Shown here piece after piece: positions 48,038-60,280 of a stretch of 64,000 nucleotides of DNA. Numbering within the stretch: the stretch's first letter is position 1; each line of letters begins with the position of its first letter. This DNA comes from Lepidurus packardi (taxonomy: Eukaryota; Arthropoda; Branchiopoda; Notostraca; Triopsidae), in the NCBI GenBank assembly GCA_023053545.1, contig JAKZAN010000004.1, positions 3,162,001-3,226,000 on the forward strand, in the 5' to 3' direction. The position numbers were made by a program, and so were the translations under genes. The notes under the pieces are model-generated. The model had not been told where the DNA came from, made no database searches, and saw nothing but the letters and a program-made list of their open reading frames with translations.

Positions 48038-51000
48038 TGATATTTTAATTATTCATAGAAATTGGAAATTGATTTGAAATAAATTGCTGGAAAGTTTACA
48101 CAGAGAATTTTTTGTTGCTTTTTCTTAAATAAGCCAAAAAAAGAAAGTGGTGTTTATAGAAAGTTCGACATGCCAATTCTGAAAAAATGAAAACTCAATC
48201 TTTCTTGAAAATTCCAGAAATGTTCAGCAGAAAAATACACTGACGAAAAGATGAAAAAAAGAGAAAATTAATTGACCACTGGAAAGTTTTCTCAACAGGT
48301 CACTGTAATTTCTTAGAGGGAATTTATATGTTTCTTGGTTAATTATTTCCCCATTCAATTGATTCCATAGTAATTATTTTATTCATAATTTTATTATAAT
48401 TTTATTGTATAGCCTTATTTTTTTCATCAAGATTGATGTATAGGCATAAGCCTGTTGCCAGTAGTTTATTTTATTTCAAGTCATGTCAATCCAAAGGATT
48501 TGGAAGTATACAATATTGTTAAGTATTTCAAGTTCATTAGCACATTCCATAAAAAAAGGTTCTAAATTTAACTGTCTTTCAGGTAAGATAAAAATTCCGA
48601 AATTAAATACCATTGAGCATTTAATTCATAGACAATTAAACGTGAAAAATCGTCCTTGGAATTGTTGGCTCACCCAAACCTGGAAATCGTTAACTCGCCA
48701 ATAGCAAAACAACCAAACAAGTCTCTCAACTAACTTTCCCTCACGCAGTTACGCAAAGCGCGTACTCTAAAATGGCTGCCAAGGCCATATATCCCCCTCC
48801 AAAAAATATACATATTTTTTTTTAATAAAAAAAAATCAGAAAAACATTTTTTTTTTCCTTTTTTGGACTTTCCCCACACACTCTGTAGGAAGCAACCTGT
48901 GTATTCAAAATTTTTACCCTTGAAAAAAAGGGGAAGGCTGAGGCCTGAGAAATGTTTACCTATTATAGCGCTTAGGATTGCGTAAAAAAGCAACACGCGA
49001 GGTTAAAAAACAAATTGGAAGAAATGGAAATGGTCAACAGGAAAAGCCCATCGCATTGCAAGACCCTGTCCTACATAAATGTGGGGTTGACGATGGTTAA
49101 AACAACCAATAATCTAGCAAACTTGAAGGCCAGCAGTACAAAACCTTTTTTTAGCTTTATGTAACTTTTTTCTTATTGTTTAAGATAGAGAGAAATAACT
49201 CATGATCCTTTTGTGTGTGAAATTGGAACCGCTCCTTAGCCTTGGGAAAGTCAAATAGCGTGATTTTTTTGTGAAGGAAAGAAAAAGACTTACATTGTCG
49301 TAAGCCGGTTTTCACTCTGAAAAAAAACAACTGAATTCGATTCCGGCTGCGATTCACCGAAAGTAGGACAGCGTATAGTGGTGTTTTGCATAACGGGGCC
49401 AGCATCTTGTCGTACTTAACCAACTTTATATAGAGAGGGAAAGCGAAAGTGAGACGTGCATGAAACCACGCCCTTTTGATGTATATTCGCTTCTTATTTT
49501 TTATTCTTCGTATTTTTTAGTTGGACGCCTTGGGAAGTGGAAAGAAATTAGAACAAGTTATCTCTGTTTGTGTAGGAAGGCGAGGGTTTGTATTCATGTA
49601 TTTGGGGTTTAACACGCTTTTACTATTGGTTAGTGACGTTTCCAAATTCGAGGTGGAAACGGTAATTAGTGGAATTTCAAGATTGGGATAGGGAAGACGG
49701 AGGAAAACCTGTTCTTTTTTCTTAACTTTTTTTCTTGTTTGTGTTGTGGGTTTTCGGGGAAGGATAGAAGGATGAAGAAGTGGAAGTATGTCAAGGCTTT
49801 TAGTAGTGTAATAGTATGGAGTCTAGCGTAGATGGGAAGTTGCGGGGAGTTTGTAAGCAAGGTGCCGAACATTATATGGCATTGGAGTGGGTTGTTTTGA
49901 AAATGAACAGCGACGGATCAGACAAGAAGTATATTGTTGAGCGAAAGAAAGAAAGAAGAAGGAAAACATGCCGTTCTGGGAGGCCTTATTGTGTTTGCGT
50001 GAGCCTTATCAAAGACGGAAACGAAAAGAGACGCAGGCCAATGTGCGTTATGTCGGGTTTACTATAAAGAGTCACCCGAAGCCAAGATTTCTATAGACCG
50101 ATTATGGGGTTCGTTTTGGGAGTTGATGGCATCGTCATCGTGTTGATGCAAGAGAGGATGTAGAAGCTCAGGACTTTTCCCCACCACAAAACTTGGGAGA
50201 TGAAACTCTGTTGACGATATGTTTCCTGTATAAAAAGTTGGGAAGGAGGATAAAGGCGTGGCTTACAAACTAGTCCAGAGATTGTCACTTTATTTCCATT
50301 GAATACTTAAAAGATTCTTATTATCTAGAGTTCAGCACTTTCTTTTCTTGGTTTTGTAATCTTTTTTCTGGAATATTTTCAATGTTCAAAGATTGTTTCT
50401 CTGAAGAGAGAATTGTTTGATTGTTTTCTTTTAGAAAAAGTAGAGTTTCTTTAATTACGGAAAAGGGGACCTGAGTATGTTACGGTCGAGAAAACCCTAT
50501 ATGAGGAAGGGGATTAATTGGGAGAGATAATGTTGCGCTGCAGGGGCTAAAAAAATAGTAGAAGCTATCAAGTTGCACTTTCGGGGCAGTGCAAGTGTAG
50601 CTGAACTGTTTGGAGAGGAATTGAGTTGAATTGGACTTGTAAACCGTAAGCCGAGCTCTAAGATAGTGGGTTTTCCTGGTCCTGAACTTTGTCACTTACG
50701 GTTCACAAACGCCACTTGTCTTATCGTTTTGAGCTGTATATTTCAGTGTTTTGTGTACACAAACACACACACACAGTAAGACATATTGATACTTTGAAGC
50801 TGACGGTGCACATGCACGAAAAAAGTTCTTCCTGGATTGGAATGGATGGAGTCAATTCAAGTTCTTAGTTCAACTCACTTCCTGGTTTACATTAAGATAA
50901 CGAAAGCTTCAAGGGGAAAAGTATATAAAATTATAGGAAAAAATCTCCCTATGTAATATTCCTTATCTGTCTTTCATTCTTTTTTTGAAATCCCATTAGT

Positions 51001-51412
51001 AAAAGTGCTACTGTACTGTGCGTATGAACATGCCCTTTGACTTGCATCACGTGATCCTTTTTCCGAGCATCTTTGCTGGGTAGCACGATTGGGTTTCCTG
51101 TGCCGTTCGTTGACGTAATCCACCAACTCTTTCCTCGATTCATAGTTTTGTTTTTTCGTTATTCAGACTGAATTATTTAAGTTTAAACTTGTGATTAAAG
51201 TAAAGTTCCCTTGTACTTTAATTGCTTAAAAAGCAGTGTCGTTGTCCTTATATTGTTCTAGCATTCTACTGCATTTAGTTGTACAGTACTTTATTGGTTC
51301 AAAAGTACCCTTGTTCCATGATCACTTTCATTGGTCAATCAGACAATCGCATTATCCCCTCCTAAAAGAAAGCCACCGACCAGGAGTCAGGCCAAGCCGA
51401 ACTTGCGCTATG

Positions 51413-51603
51413 GACCCGGGTAGTAAAGTCAACCATGCGACCAAGGAGAAATGTTGTTCAGATTCACTGTTGAGTCATGTATGCATTTCCCAGACAGGCA
51501 GGCCGGAGTAACGCTACGAACCCCGGGGTAAAGCCAACCGTGCGACCGGGTAGAAATGTCTGCGTCATTCATGCATTTCCCAGGCAGGTCGGTGTAACGC
51601 TAC
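51413..51603. repeat. GC-rich tandem duplication (about 105 + 86 bp)
   Basis: Both copies hold the ordered blocks CCGGGGTAAAG or CCGGGTAGTAAAG, CAACC(A/G)TGCGACC, AGAAATGT, CATGCATTTCCCAG(A/G)CAGG and GTAACGCTACGA. The second copy lacks about 19 bp in the middle. Confidence 0.8.
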
Positions 51604-54077
51604 GAGTCCCGCGGCTGGCCTAATAAGAAAACGTCGATAGCTTTTTGTGGGGGGAAAAGAAAGTTGGACTTAAATTCTATCTTAAATGTTAAATTGTAGT
51701 TACATTTAATTAGTCTGTGCTTAAAAGTTGTACGCAATTCTCCTTGAATGTGTCCACCTACCGTGTGCCTTGAAGTTCCAACGGGATTTTCTTCAAAAAA
51801 GGGGGAAAAAAGGGAAAAGGAGTTTGCCCAAGTTTGGCACGTGAGTAAAATTTCGATTTTCTTCGCCAAATGTAGGACAAGCCGAGACTTTCTGACCCAG
51901 AGAGTTACGGTAGAAAGAAAAACGGACACGGTGGAAAAAACTTACGACCTTGTCTTCTCTTATAAGGGTTTGCACTCTGGTTTGTACCGCGAATGTTTGA
52001 TCAAACTTTGAAAGCATAAAATGAACTAAATTTGAAACCTTTTCTTTGATCTATTGGATTTACCCATTTGTTTTCTGAAATTATTTAATTTGAAAGAAAA
52101 GATGATGAATGTAAGAATGAAAAAGAAATCATGTAAATCAAGCGATTTACACACAACCTGAGCCCAATTTATTGACCCAACCGACAACTTATTAGCCAAA
52201 GACTTTCGGCTTTCTCATCACAGATTAGGACCGGAGGAGGCTCCTTAAAACTGCTGAATTCATTTGCATGAGGTGGAAAGTGAAGTGAAGAGAAGACAGG
52301 TTCCTGCAAAGGGGGAATGGGAGGGAATGGGGGACTCTTCTACGTCATGAAGCATGTGTGTGTATGTGTATCCAAAAAATGAAATTGGAAAAGAAAAATG
52401 GAGAGGAAGAGGTGGCTTATATGGTGTGCCACTGCGTGTTGGAGATTATAATTGAGGGGCAAAGGGAAACGAGGAGGAGAAGAGAACCTAATGGGGAAAA
52501 AAAGAGGTTGGTTATAGTGGTGACCTACTTGAATGCAGGATTAGGAAACGAGACCTAAACCAGAAAGGCGCCCTAAAAAAGGATGCTTGATTATTAGCAC
52601 GCATAGATTGCAGAGCCATGGAGCAAGGAACACTTTTACTTTCTGGTTTCCCTGGACCCTAAAAAGCGTCCCAGTTCCGTATGGGATCAAATCCATTGAA
52701 ATAGTTTAGGATCCGTCCTTTTCGAAGAGATCCCTTACTCATTTCGTCCATAATTCCAGGGAATTAATAAAACGGTTCCTAATTTTTGGGGTAATTTCTT
52801 TTATGAAAACTTTTCAAATTTTGAACTCACAAAACTGAACTAATAAAATTATCTCGTCTGCTGGAGTTCCTACTGACTGTCCAGTTCAACTCTTTTGGAG
52901 GGTACAAATTAACAACTTAGAATAATTAATACATTACAAAAATTTGGGAGAAATGAAATTTTTTTTCAAAGTTTCTCAATTCCTTGCAGTGCGTTTCGAA
53001 ATTTGGGAAAGATATGTTAACTTTTGGAGTTAATTGGGGTTCGTGGAGCAGTTCATATGCCCCAGTTCTTGTTTAAACTTTGCTGGACTTAAGAGAAGGT
53101 TTGTGTTATCGTTTTAAAATAGATTTTTTTTTTGTTTTTCGATAAGTTTAATAAGCTTGATAATTTCAACTGATTGAGTAAGCGTGCGATTGATTCAAAA
53201 CTAAGATAATATGTGGGTTCCTATTTAAAGCTTTGACATTAAACTCGTTTTTCTGGTTCGCAAACGGCACTGGTTTTAAGATCAAATTGTTCTAAAGGAT
53301 TTATAACATGAAAAGTAGGACAAGTCGCAAGCCAGGAACAGAAAGAGAGAGCTGCGTTGGTTCTCTGTGCTTCGCTGTCTGCATTACATTATCGGGATGC
53401 AGAAATGGTTATTTCCTTTCGTTTTCTTTTTTCCATATACTTTTCTGTTAAAAAAATCCCCGTTTGTACACTTCCTAAGTAAAGTATATAACTATGGTGG
53501 CCTCACAGATCTTTAGGGCAGACGTTGACCTATTTCTTATCTTTCTTAGAAATAAAAATTAAAAAAACTAAAAAAAAAAAAAGTTCCCAGACGTTTTTGA
53601 TTGCAGTTTCGCTTTCTGGTCTGCAATTCCAAGTGCGTGATAAGCTTCCGAAAGATTCTCTCTCTCTCTGTATGTGTATGTGTATAAATGTGTTCTCAAG
53701 TTTTCTTCCCCCAAAGTAGGTCATATTTCTCAATCGCAAGACTTTACAAGGGTTACGTCTTCAGCCAAGAAAGATTTTCGCTTGCGGTGCTTAAAGGGTT
53801 AGGTGTTGGGCTCGGAAAGAAAAGATACGGGTTTTTGTCGTGATGAGGTTATGGGGAGGCCTTGCACGCACGCTGATTTGCATAATAGCCACTATGTTGT
53901 ATGCGAGTGTGCGGTTATGAACGTACATGTGTGTGTGTGCGCAGACGGCAAAGATTCGGTGGACATACACTTTCTGTAGAGCTAGAGGTCCTTTGAGAAG
54001 AAGTGAAAGGGAGATGATGGGAGCCAGAAAAGAACGAGAGCCCGTTGCCATATTGGGAAAGTGGAGTTATGGGTCAG

Positions 54078-54079
<2 letters not shown>

Positions 54080-54128
<49 letters not shown>
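54080..54128. repeat. 49-nt T homopolymer
   Basis: Uninterrupted T run, in the E74A intron. No poly-A-tailed retrocopy is evident next to it on the minus strand. Confidence 0.95.
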
Positions 54129-54131
<3 letters not shown>

Positions 54132-57100
54132 CTTTGCTGGGAGGTTAGGGGGTGGAGGAAAAGGGCTCGGGGTTAAGAAGGTAAGAGGTATACGACTAAA
54201 AGCGCCAAGTGCAGGAATGTGACATTGTGCGAAGCTTAAAAGACGTCGTCGCATTTCCATATTGATGAGACATTTTTGGGGGTAAAAGCGGAGAGGGGAT
54301 TTTGACCAGGAAGACGAGTTTTAACCTCAAGAGGTCAACCACTTACTTATAGGAACCATTCTCTCTATCGTCATGCAGCATCCCCCAGCTGCTGAGGGAA
54401 ATGTCATCTTCTTATTTAACCCCCTTACTTTTACGCTGGGCAAGTGAGCTATTGATATGTAAGGAAGGAAAAGGAAGATTTTTTTCTTGATTTATAGAAG
54501 TACGAGCTAGTAGAGGAAGCGTTTTTGGGGAGTTTTTTTCTGGGGGGGTACCCTAGAGAAGAGGAGTTGGAGAGTGTGTGGAACATAAGAAAAGCATTTG
54601 CTCAAGCTGGATTAGATGTGTAAGGATATGGAGGCGGAAATGTGACTTTTTCTTTTTCAAATGTCCAGCGACAAGGAAACTGCTATTCTATGATTCTCTC
54701 TTTTCTCTAAGCGTGAAGGGCATACATAAAAAAAAATCTCAATGCTTTTAACGTTTGGGTTTCGTTTGGATCGTTTGGGGAGTTTAGGCATGTTGGAGTT
54801 ATTCAAGTTTTTGTAGGGAAACCGTGCAGAATTGGTCAGAGTCGGACTGATAAAAGGTTTGTTCGAAGTATTGGGGGTTTAACAAATGATAAAACTGACC
54901 CAAGCGATGCAATAATAAGAATCGTATGATGTCAGGATGTTGTTACGTTAATTTCGTAATTAGATGACGCCGAGTTACGGAGTAAAAGAGTTTAAAAACG
55001 AATCAAGGAGTTTCAGGTAATGCTATTGTTGATCCTAGCGTGGTTGACTTTTGAGTGAAGATGATTTGGTCATGTTTAGTCATTGAAGGATTGATTCGGA
55101 AGATTTGGAGAGAAGGCCTTAAAAGGGAAGGAGTTAAGGTTTAGTGGAGAAATTGACGAGATTTCGTGGGGTTTACTGCAATGTTTTAAAGCTGCTCCAT
55201 TGAATGACGTCAATGTAGCGTGTTAGAACTTGGAATCAAGATGCCTTGAGTACATAGTAACGAAGTAATGAGCTATGTATGGTGTTTCGATGTCGCTTTA
55301 GTGTATCGCTTGGCTGGAGTGGATATGGAATTCTTTAAATTTTAAACGCTTTCGACAAAATCTTAAAGAGCTTAAAAATCATCAAATTTAAGGAGAAATT
55401 GCAACATCGAAGAAGATTCGTAGTACACAGCATCCAAATGAACACTAATAACATCTAGCCTCTTCCTTACATAGAGCAACCATTATCCAAAATTAAAACG
55501 TAATTCAAAGTATAATCTTTATGAATTAAAATTATAAGTTCAAAGGAAAAAGACATTGAAAGCACTGATAGCGTAACCTGCTTGCAGCGAAGACGGAAAA
55601 GGTTCCGAAAAATATATACAATGACTTTCACGTCACACGCCTCCTAAAAAAATTAGACGTATAATAATCGTATTCTAATAAATATTAGGATATTTTTTTA
55701 ATTTTTATTTATTGCAAAGAGGCTAAAGGGGCTAAAAAGTATTAGAAGTATACTAGAAATAATTTTATTGTATTATATAATGTTATTTTTTTCACTTTTA
55801 TTAATGGTAAAGAGGCGAAAAAAGGGCTGAGAAATAAATTGAGAGTTTGGGGAGTTTGCGTATTGTCATTTCCCTCCTTGTCATATCCGCGTCCTCCTCT
55901 TGCTTTAAAAAGGGGAAGTGGTGGGAAGGAATCGCGTTGTTTCGATGGGCATGAGGTGTTTGTGTGGCAACTGGTAATGAGGTTACGTGATGGTTTCGAG
56001 TCTCTGCAGGGAAATGGTAACGGTAGCGAAAGGGAAAAGGTGTGTTGTGTGTATGTGTGCGGGTTGGTTGTCTTGCCACTTTAATGGGAGTGAAAACTTG
56101 GGACTTACTCCATGGCCTTGGCTTCTATAACCAGATAGCACAGTTCTGCGTGTGCAGGAAAAGTAGAAGGAAGGAAGAAAAAAAGGGGGCCACCATCTTT
56201 TACCTCAGAACTAGCTCAGGAAGTCTTGCTGGCTTCTCCTTCCTTTATATTGCAACAGCTCCGGCTTTTATTATCGACTAGCAAATCGCTTCAGGTGAAA
56301 ACGTGGAAAAGGAAGACGGACGATTTCACTTTTTGCGCCTTTGGGAGTTCGTTTTTTTCTTTTTTTTTCTTTTTTTTTTTTTTGGCTTAACCGTTTCACA
56401 TTTCTAGACTTCCCCTAGTGCCCTGTAAGAGAAGAAAAGGGAATGAGAGAAGTAGTAAGGGAGTCGGAGAGGAAAGAAAGAAAGGAGAATAAGTAGAAAT
56501 GCAGATGATTTGGGAGGGAAATTGGCGGTTAATTGCTCTGAATTTGGTTACGTTTTGTTCATTTAGACAGTTTTATAGGCGGAGAGTGATGGTAGACAAT
56601 GATTATGTTTCGTTAGTAGTATTGGTCGTAGCCAAGGGAGTCGAAGACTGAAGGGAAGATGTTTTCGGGAAATATTTCGTACATTTTTTGACGGTTTTTG
56701 AGAGAAATTAAGAAGTACAGAGCCAAATTTCGTTTGAAATGCAGTTTTGTAGGTTGTATTGTCCAGTATTTTATTGAGTTGCGACCAAGCTTCGACCAGG
56801 TGTGAGTTTTGAACATGTTTAACTTGAATGAATACAAATAATAATAAGAAAAAAACGACATGCAGAACTAGGAAAGAGCGGGGTTTAAATAAGGAGCAAG
56901 GATATTTTGGGCTAAAAGTTGGTCATTTGGGGAAGAATTGGAGGAGGGAACATGGGAAAAGGGATTGGAGTGATTAAAGGTCATGGAGTATGTTTTCTGG
57001 GAAGACGCGCTTCCAATTGAATGAAGGGTCACGCGAAATGAGCTGAAAGTCGCAATTTTGTGTTGTGGAATTGCAAGTCCAAAATGTTTTTTTACAGAAG

Positions 57101-59099
57101 TATAGGAGAAAGTATAAAAAGTCGAATTTTCGATAATTTTTGTACAGAAGATTGGCTTTTTAGTATACAGATTTGGTCATTGTTTGTAAGATTTTGAAGG
57201 ATATTAAAGAACTTGACGAATACAGACCCAGTTGGAAGTGAATCTTTGGATTCGGAAGGGAATTGCAAGTTTAATTGCCCAGTTTTTTTTAAAGTTTGGT
57301 CGTCGACTAAGGGTTAGATAATGAGCGGAACAGGCAGGGGGGAGTAAGTTTTGTTGGAGAGGCAAGCCACGTGCCTTATTTCTTCTAAAAATTTTCGAAT
57401 GGAAAAGAAGGTGTATAACTTTGAAGCGAGCGAAAGAGTTACACACGTGCAAGCATGTATACGAATGCAAGGTGAGGTAGGGACAAGAAATAAAGACTGT
57501 TGGGTGGTTTTTGTTAGGATGCTGATGTCGTCGCAGGCAGAGGAAAACGTTGTGCAAAAAATAGACCGAGAAGAAAGACCGAAAACAGGTGCCGCTTCTT
57601 ACAGCTTCTAAACTTGCTCTTTGATCACATGCAATTAACGTAATTGCATTTCACACCGTACCCTGTGTCGAGCTTTTTCGTCCGAAATGTAGACTTGGCA
57701 AAGAAAAATAAAAACAAATAATAAGAAGAAAAAGAAACGACATGCAGAATCAAACTTAGTATTTTTTTTGTTTTGCGAGTATTTTTTGGGTTCCTTTGAT
57801 GATTTTAGCAAAAAATTGAACGGCAAAGAAGATAATGGTCAGATTGTGCGACGCTGTACTGAAAAAAGACATTCCTTCGATTTCGTAATTAAAAAGATAA
57901 TGAGTTTTAATAATCCTGTATGCCAATGAGAAATGTTGGGATTACAATTGTAACCGTAATAATGCGGATGTAAATAGTCATATAATAGAAATACGTAGAC
58001 ATACATAAAAAGAAATCGTAGAAATCTACAAATAAATAATCTGTAATACTAAAAAAGTGTCGGAAATTTTACTGTGTGGAATGGAATCAGAAGCGAAAAT
58101 TTCTGGCACAATTTGACATGAATTTTCAAGAAGATTTTCCTAGAGTTTGAATCAATGCTGAACTTCACGTTGGGTATAATCTATGCTTGGGAGTAAAAGT
58201 GGAAAAGCTTTCTGTGAAGTTCCCTGACAGTAATATCGGCAGTTTTATTAATTAACTTTCATACTTACTTATTTTTGCGTTAAGAAATTTGCAATAATAT
58301 GCCGATTAGTCCTCAATTTCTTTCATTTTCCGCCAAAACAGTTAAAAGCTTTCTGCAATTTTCAGCGGCAGTAATTTGTCTACTCTTTTGGCAAGACAAC
58401 TAAAGTGCCAAAAAAAAAATCGTTTCGCTATATCAGCGGCTTTCAGTTTTAATGGATGAGTGTCCCATCTGAGACCAATTTTATCCATTTGCCCTGGCAA
58501 AACAGTCTGTGAAAAGTGGCAGTAATATCGCTAATCCTATCGTTGCTCCCACTTCTCAAATCTTCCCACACGGAAGGTAAAACTGTTCCGTGTTTAATAA
58601 AAAACTCTCAAAATCCGAACTAAAAAAAATGCATGTTATATATCTGATGGTAATTTTGCAAGTAATTCGCTGGGGAATTTCAGAAATAAAGTGATCATGG
58701 TAACTCTCCAACATTTCCTGGAAATGGTTCTAAAACTTGGGATCTCACGAATTATGGAACGTGAGTCCTATGAATCCTAAAATCTTATGAATTCTATAAA
58801 TCTTCTGATTCTTATGGATTTCTGTACGACAAGAAAAAAATTTTCGCCGATTTTTGACCCAAATTAACGCCATCTATCGAGTAAATCAGTGGCGTCTTAA
58901 ACTCCTTACCGTTGGTGAAGAAAATGAAAAGAAAAACGATATGTCTTTGCGGGTTTCGTATGGGAAGGTCAGGTTTGGGTTTGTGGGTTAGCGCTGTCCC
59001 TTTTTTTCGTTTAAGAAGTCGTTTTTGGTGGTTTATTTTTTTACTACTGATGGCTGCTTTCCTGCGTCAAGGAATCAAGGAGTCAAGGAAAGCCGGACT

Positions 59100-59420
59100 T
59101 GTGCGATGAAGACAAAAAGGGGTGGAGTTTCTGGTCCTAGCCAGTCTTAGTCCGGGAGTGAGTTCCCCCCTCCACAACCGCCACACAAGTCCCCAGGCCC
59201 GAGGCCCCTCCACTCCAGTCCAGTCTGATTCTGAACTGCGGGTCGGTTGTACGTATAGCCTCACGCGTATAGCCATCGCATATCCGCAGCGTGCGGGGAC
59301 GTTAGTAGGCCAGTAGGAACTAGGAAGGCAACCGCTCGAGACGTTTTCACAAACTCCCCACACCTCTCTCCTTTGCAAGCCAAGTGTTACACGGAAGATC
59401 TCGTCACTTTCGTTTCCAGT
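59100..59420 (+). promoter_or_regulatory. GC-rich island upstream of the E74B exon, candidate E74B promoter
   Basis: A compact GC/CpG-rich stretch (CCAGGCCCGAGGCCCCTCC near 59195, GTGCGGGGACGTTAG near 59290) ends about 270 bp before the E74B start codon. CCAGTCTG near 59216 resembles an initiator. There is no clear TATA box. Position relative to the B-specific first coding exon is the main argument. Confidence 0.4.
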
Positions 59421-59691
59421 GTGTCTAACTCGTGTGTGTTTCGTTCGTATTTGGACCGATAAAAGTTCCTTGATTTCGGATGTGTTGGATTTATCCGAGA
59501 TTCAACGTTGTTTCTGGTTAATTTGTTCCGAAAGACATAAGAAATGGGACTATTTCTGGAAGAAAACTAAGTGTGCGAAGAAGCAAGACAGTGTGGTTTT
59601 ATTTGGAAGTTTTTAACATTGTTGGCAGTCAATTTTGGTGGGCTGAAGTCAAAATAGAAAGTTTTCAGATCAAAACAAAAAACAGTAGAAG

Positions 59692-60280
59692 ATGAGGAAT
59701 ACAAGCTTGGCAGTCGCATCCCAGCCACTCGGGCCGGTGGATTGCGGCGAGTTACAGCCTTTGGACTTGAGTTGCAATTCGCGACGAAACGAACCGCGGT
59801 TGGCGGGAGATGACGCGGTTCCGCGCGCTAGCGTCCCAGTCGAGGGCGAAGCCGAAGAAGAAGGAGTAGTGGAAGGCGAGGACGAGAATGAAGCGTTCCG
59901 GAGGAGCAAAAGCAGTGTGAATGAGTTGCGGAGAAGCGCGTCGAGTTCTCCTCTGCCACTGCGCTATTCGACCGGCGAGTCGGGACTTGTGCGAAAGCCC
60001 TATGAGGACGAGTACCACGAAAACGTTCGCTTGACGCGACTGCGTTTAGACCGCTACTCGTGCGGCGATGGGGACCTGGAGTTGCTCCGGTCGGCCCGGC
60101 GTCGCCATTACCACGCGACGCTGCAAGTCGTCGACTATTTAAATGACGACCACTTTTACCTCCGCGAGCGGGACAGTAGCAGTAGTCCCGCCATGGATTC
60201 CTCGGACGATTCCGACAGCCAGCCCATGGATTTGGGAGTCAATCCCAAAGCTTACAAGAAATCGCTCATGAAACGTTACC
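59692..60280 (+). CDS. E74B: E74B-specific first coding exon
   Basis: The frame opens at ATG 59692, with an in-frame TAG two codons upstream that fixes the start, and runs 196 codons to a consensus donor TACC/GTAAGT in phase 1. The N-terminus contains PVDCGELQPLDLSC, so PLDLS lies at residues 23-27. An acidic Glu/Asp tract follows (about 51-67), then Arg/Ser-rich segments, a SSDDSDSQPMDLG block (170-182) and a basic end AYKKSLMKRY. Its position far downstream of the E74A exons, on the same strand and with the same exit phase, matches the Drosophila E74 unit. There the B promoter lies inside the A intron and both isoforms share the ETS C-terminus. Composition is markedly GC-richer than the surroundings. 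The assignment rests on position, phase and motif; I cannot align it here. The open frame continues to 60420, but past the donor it is intron. Confidence 0.85.

Larger units (their letters stand above)
36699..59691 (+). other. Long E74A intron (about 23 kb in window)
   Basis: Between the last A-specific exon and the B exon I see no convincing conserved coding frame on either strand. Contents: a GC-richer stretch at 37300-37900 with an unrecognised 137-codon frame; a perfect inverted repeat (41322-42390); a diverged tandem array (45000-45680); an AT-rich 27-mer repeat (47963-48037); a GC-rich duplication (51413-51603); a 49-nt T run (54080-54128); and a GC-rich island before the B exon. Confidence 0.6.

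Noticed and set aside
49816..50067. 83-codon plus-strand ORF starting MESSVDGK
   Set aside because: Lies within the E74A intron, ends in a basic repeat-like stretch, and has no recognisable domain.
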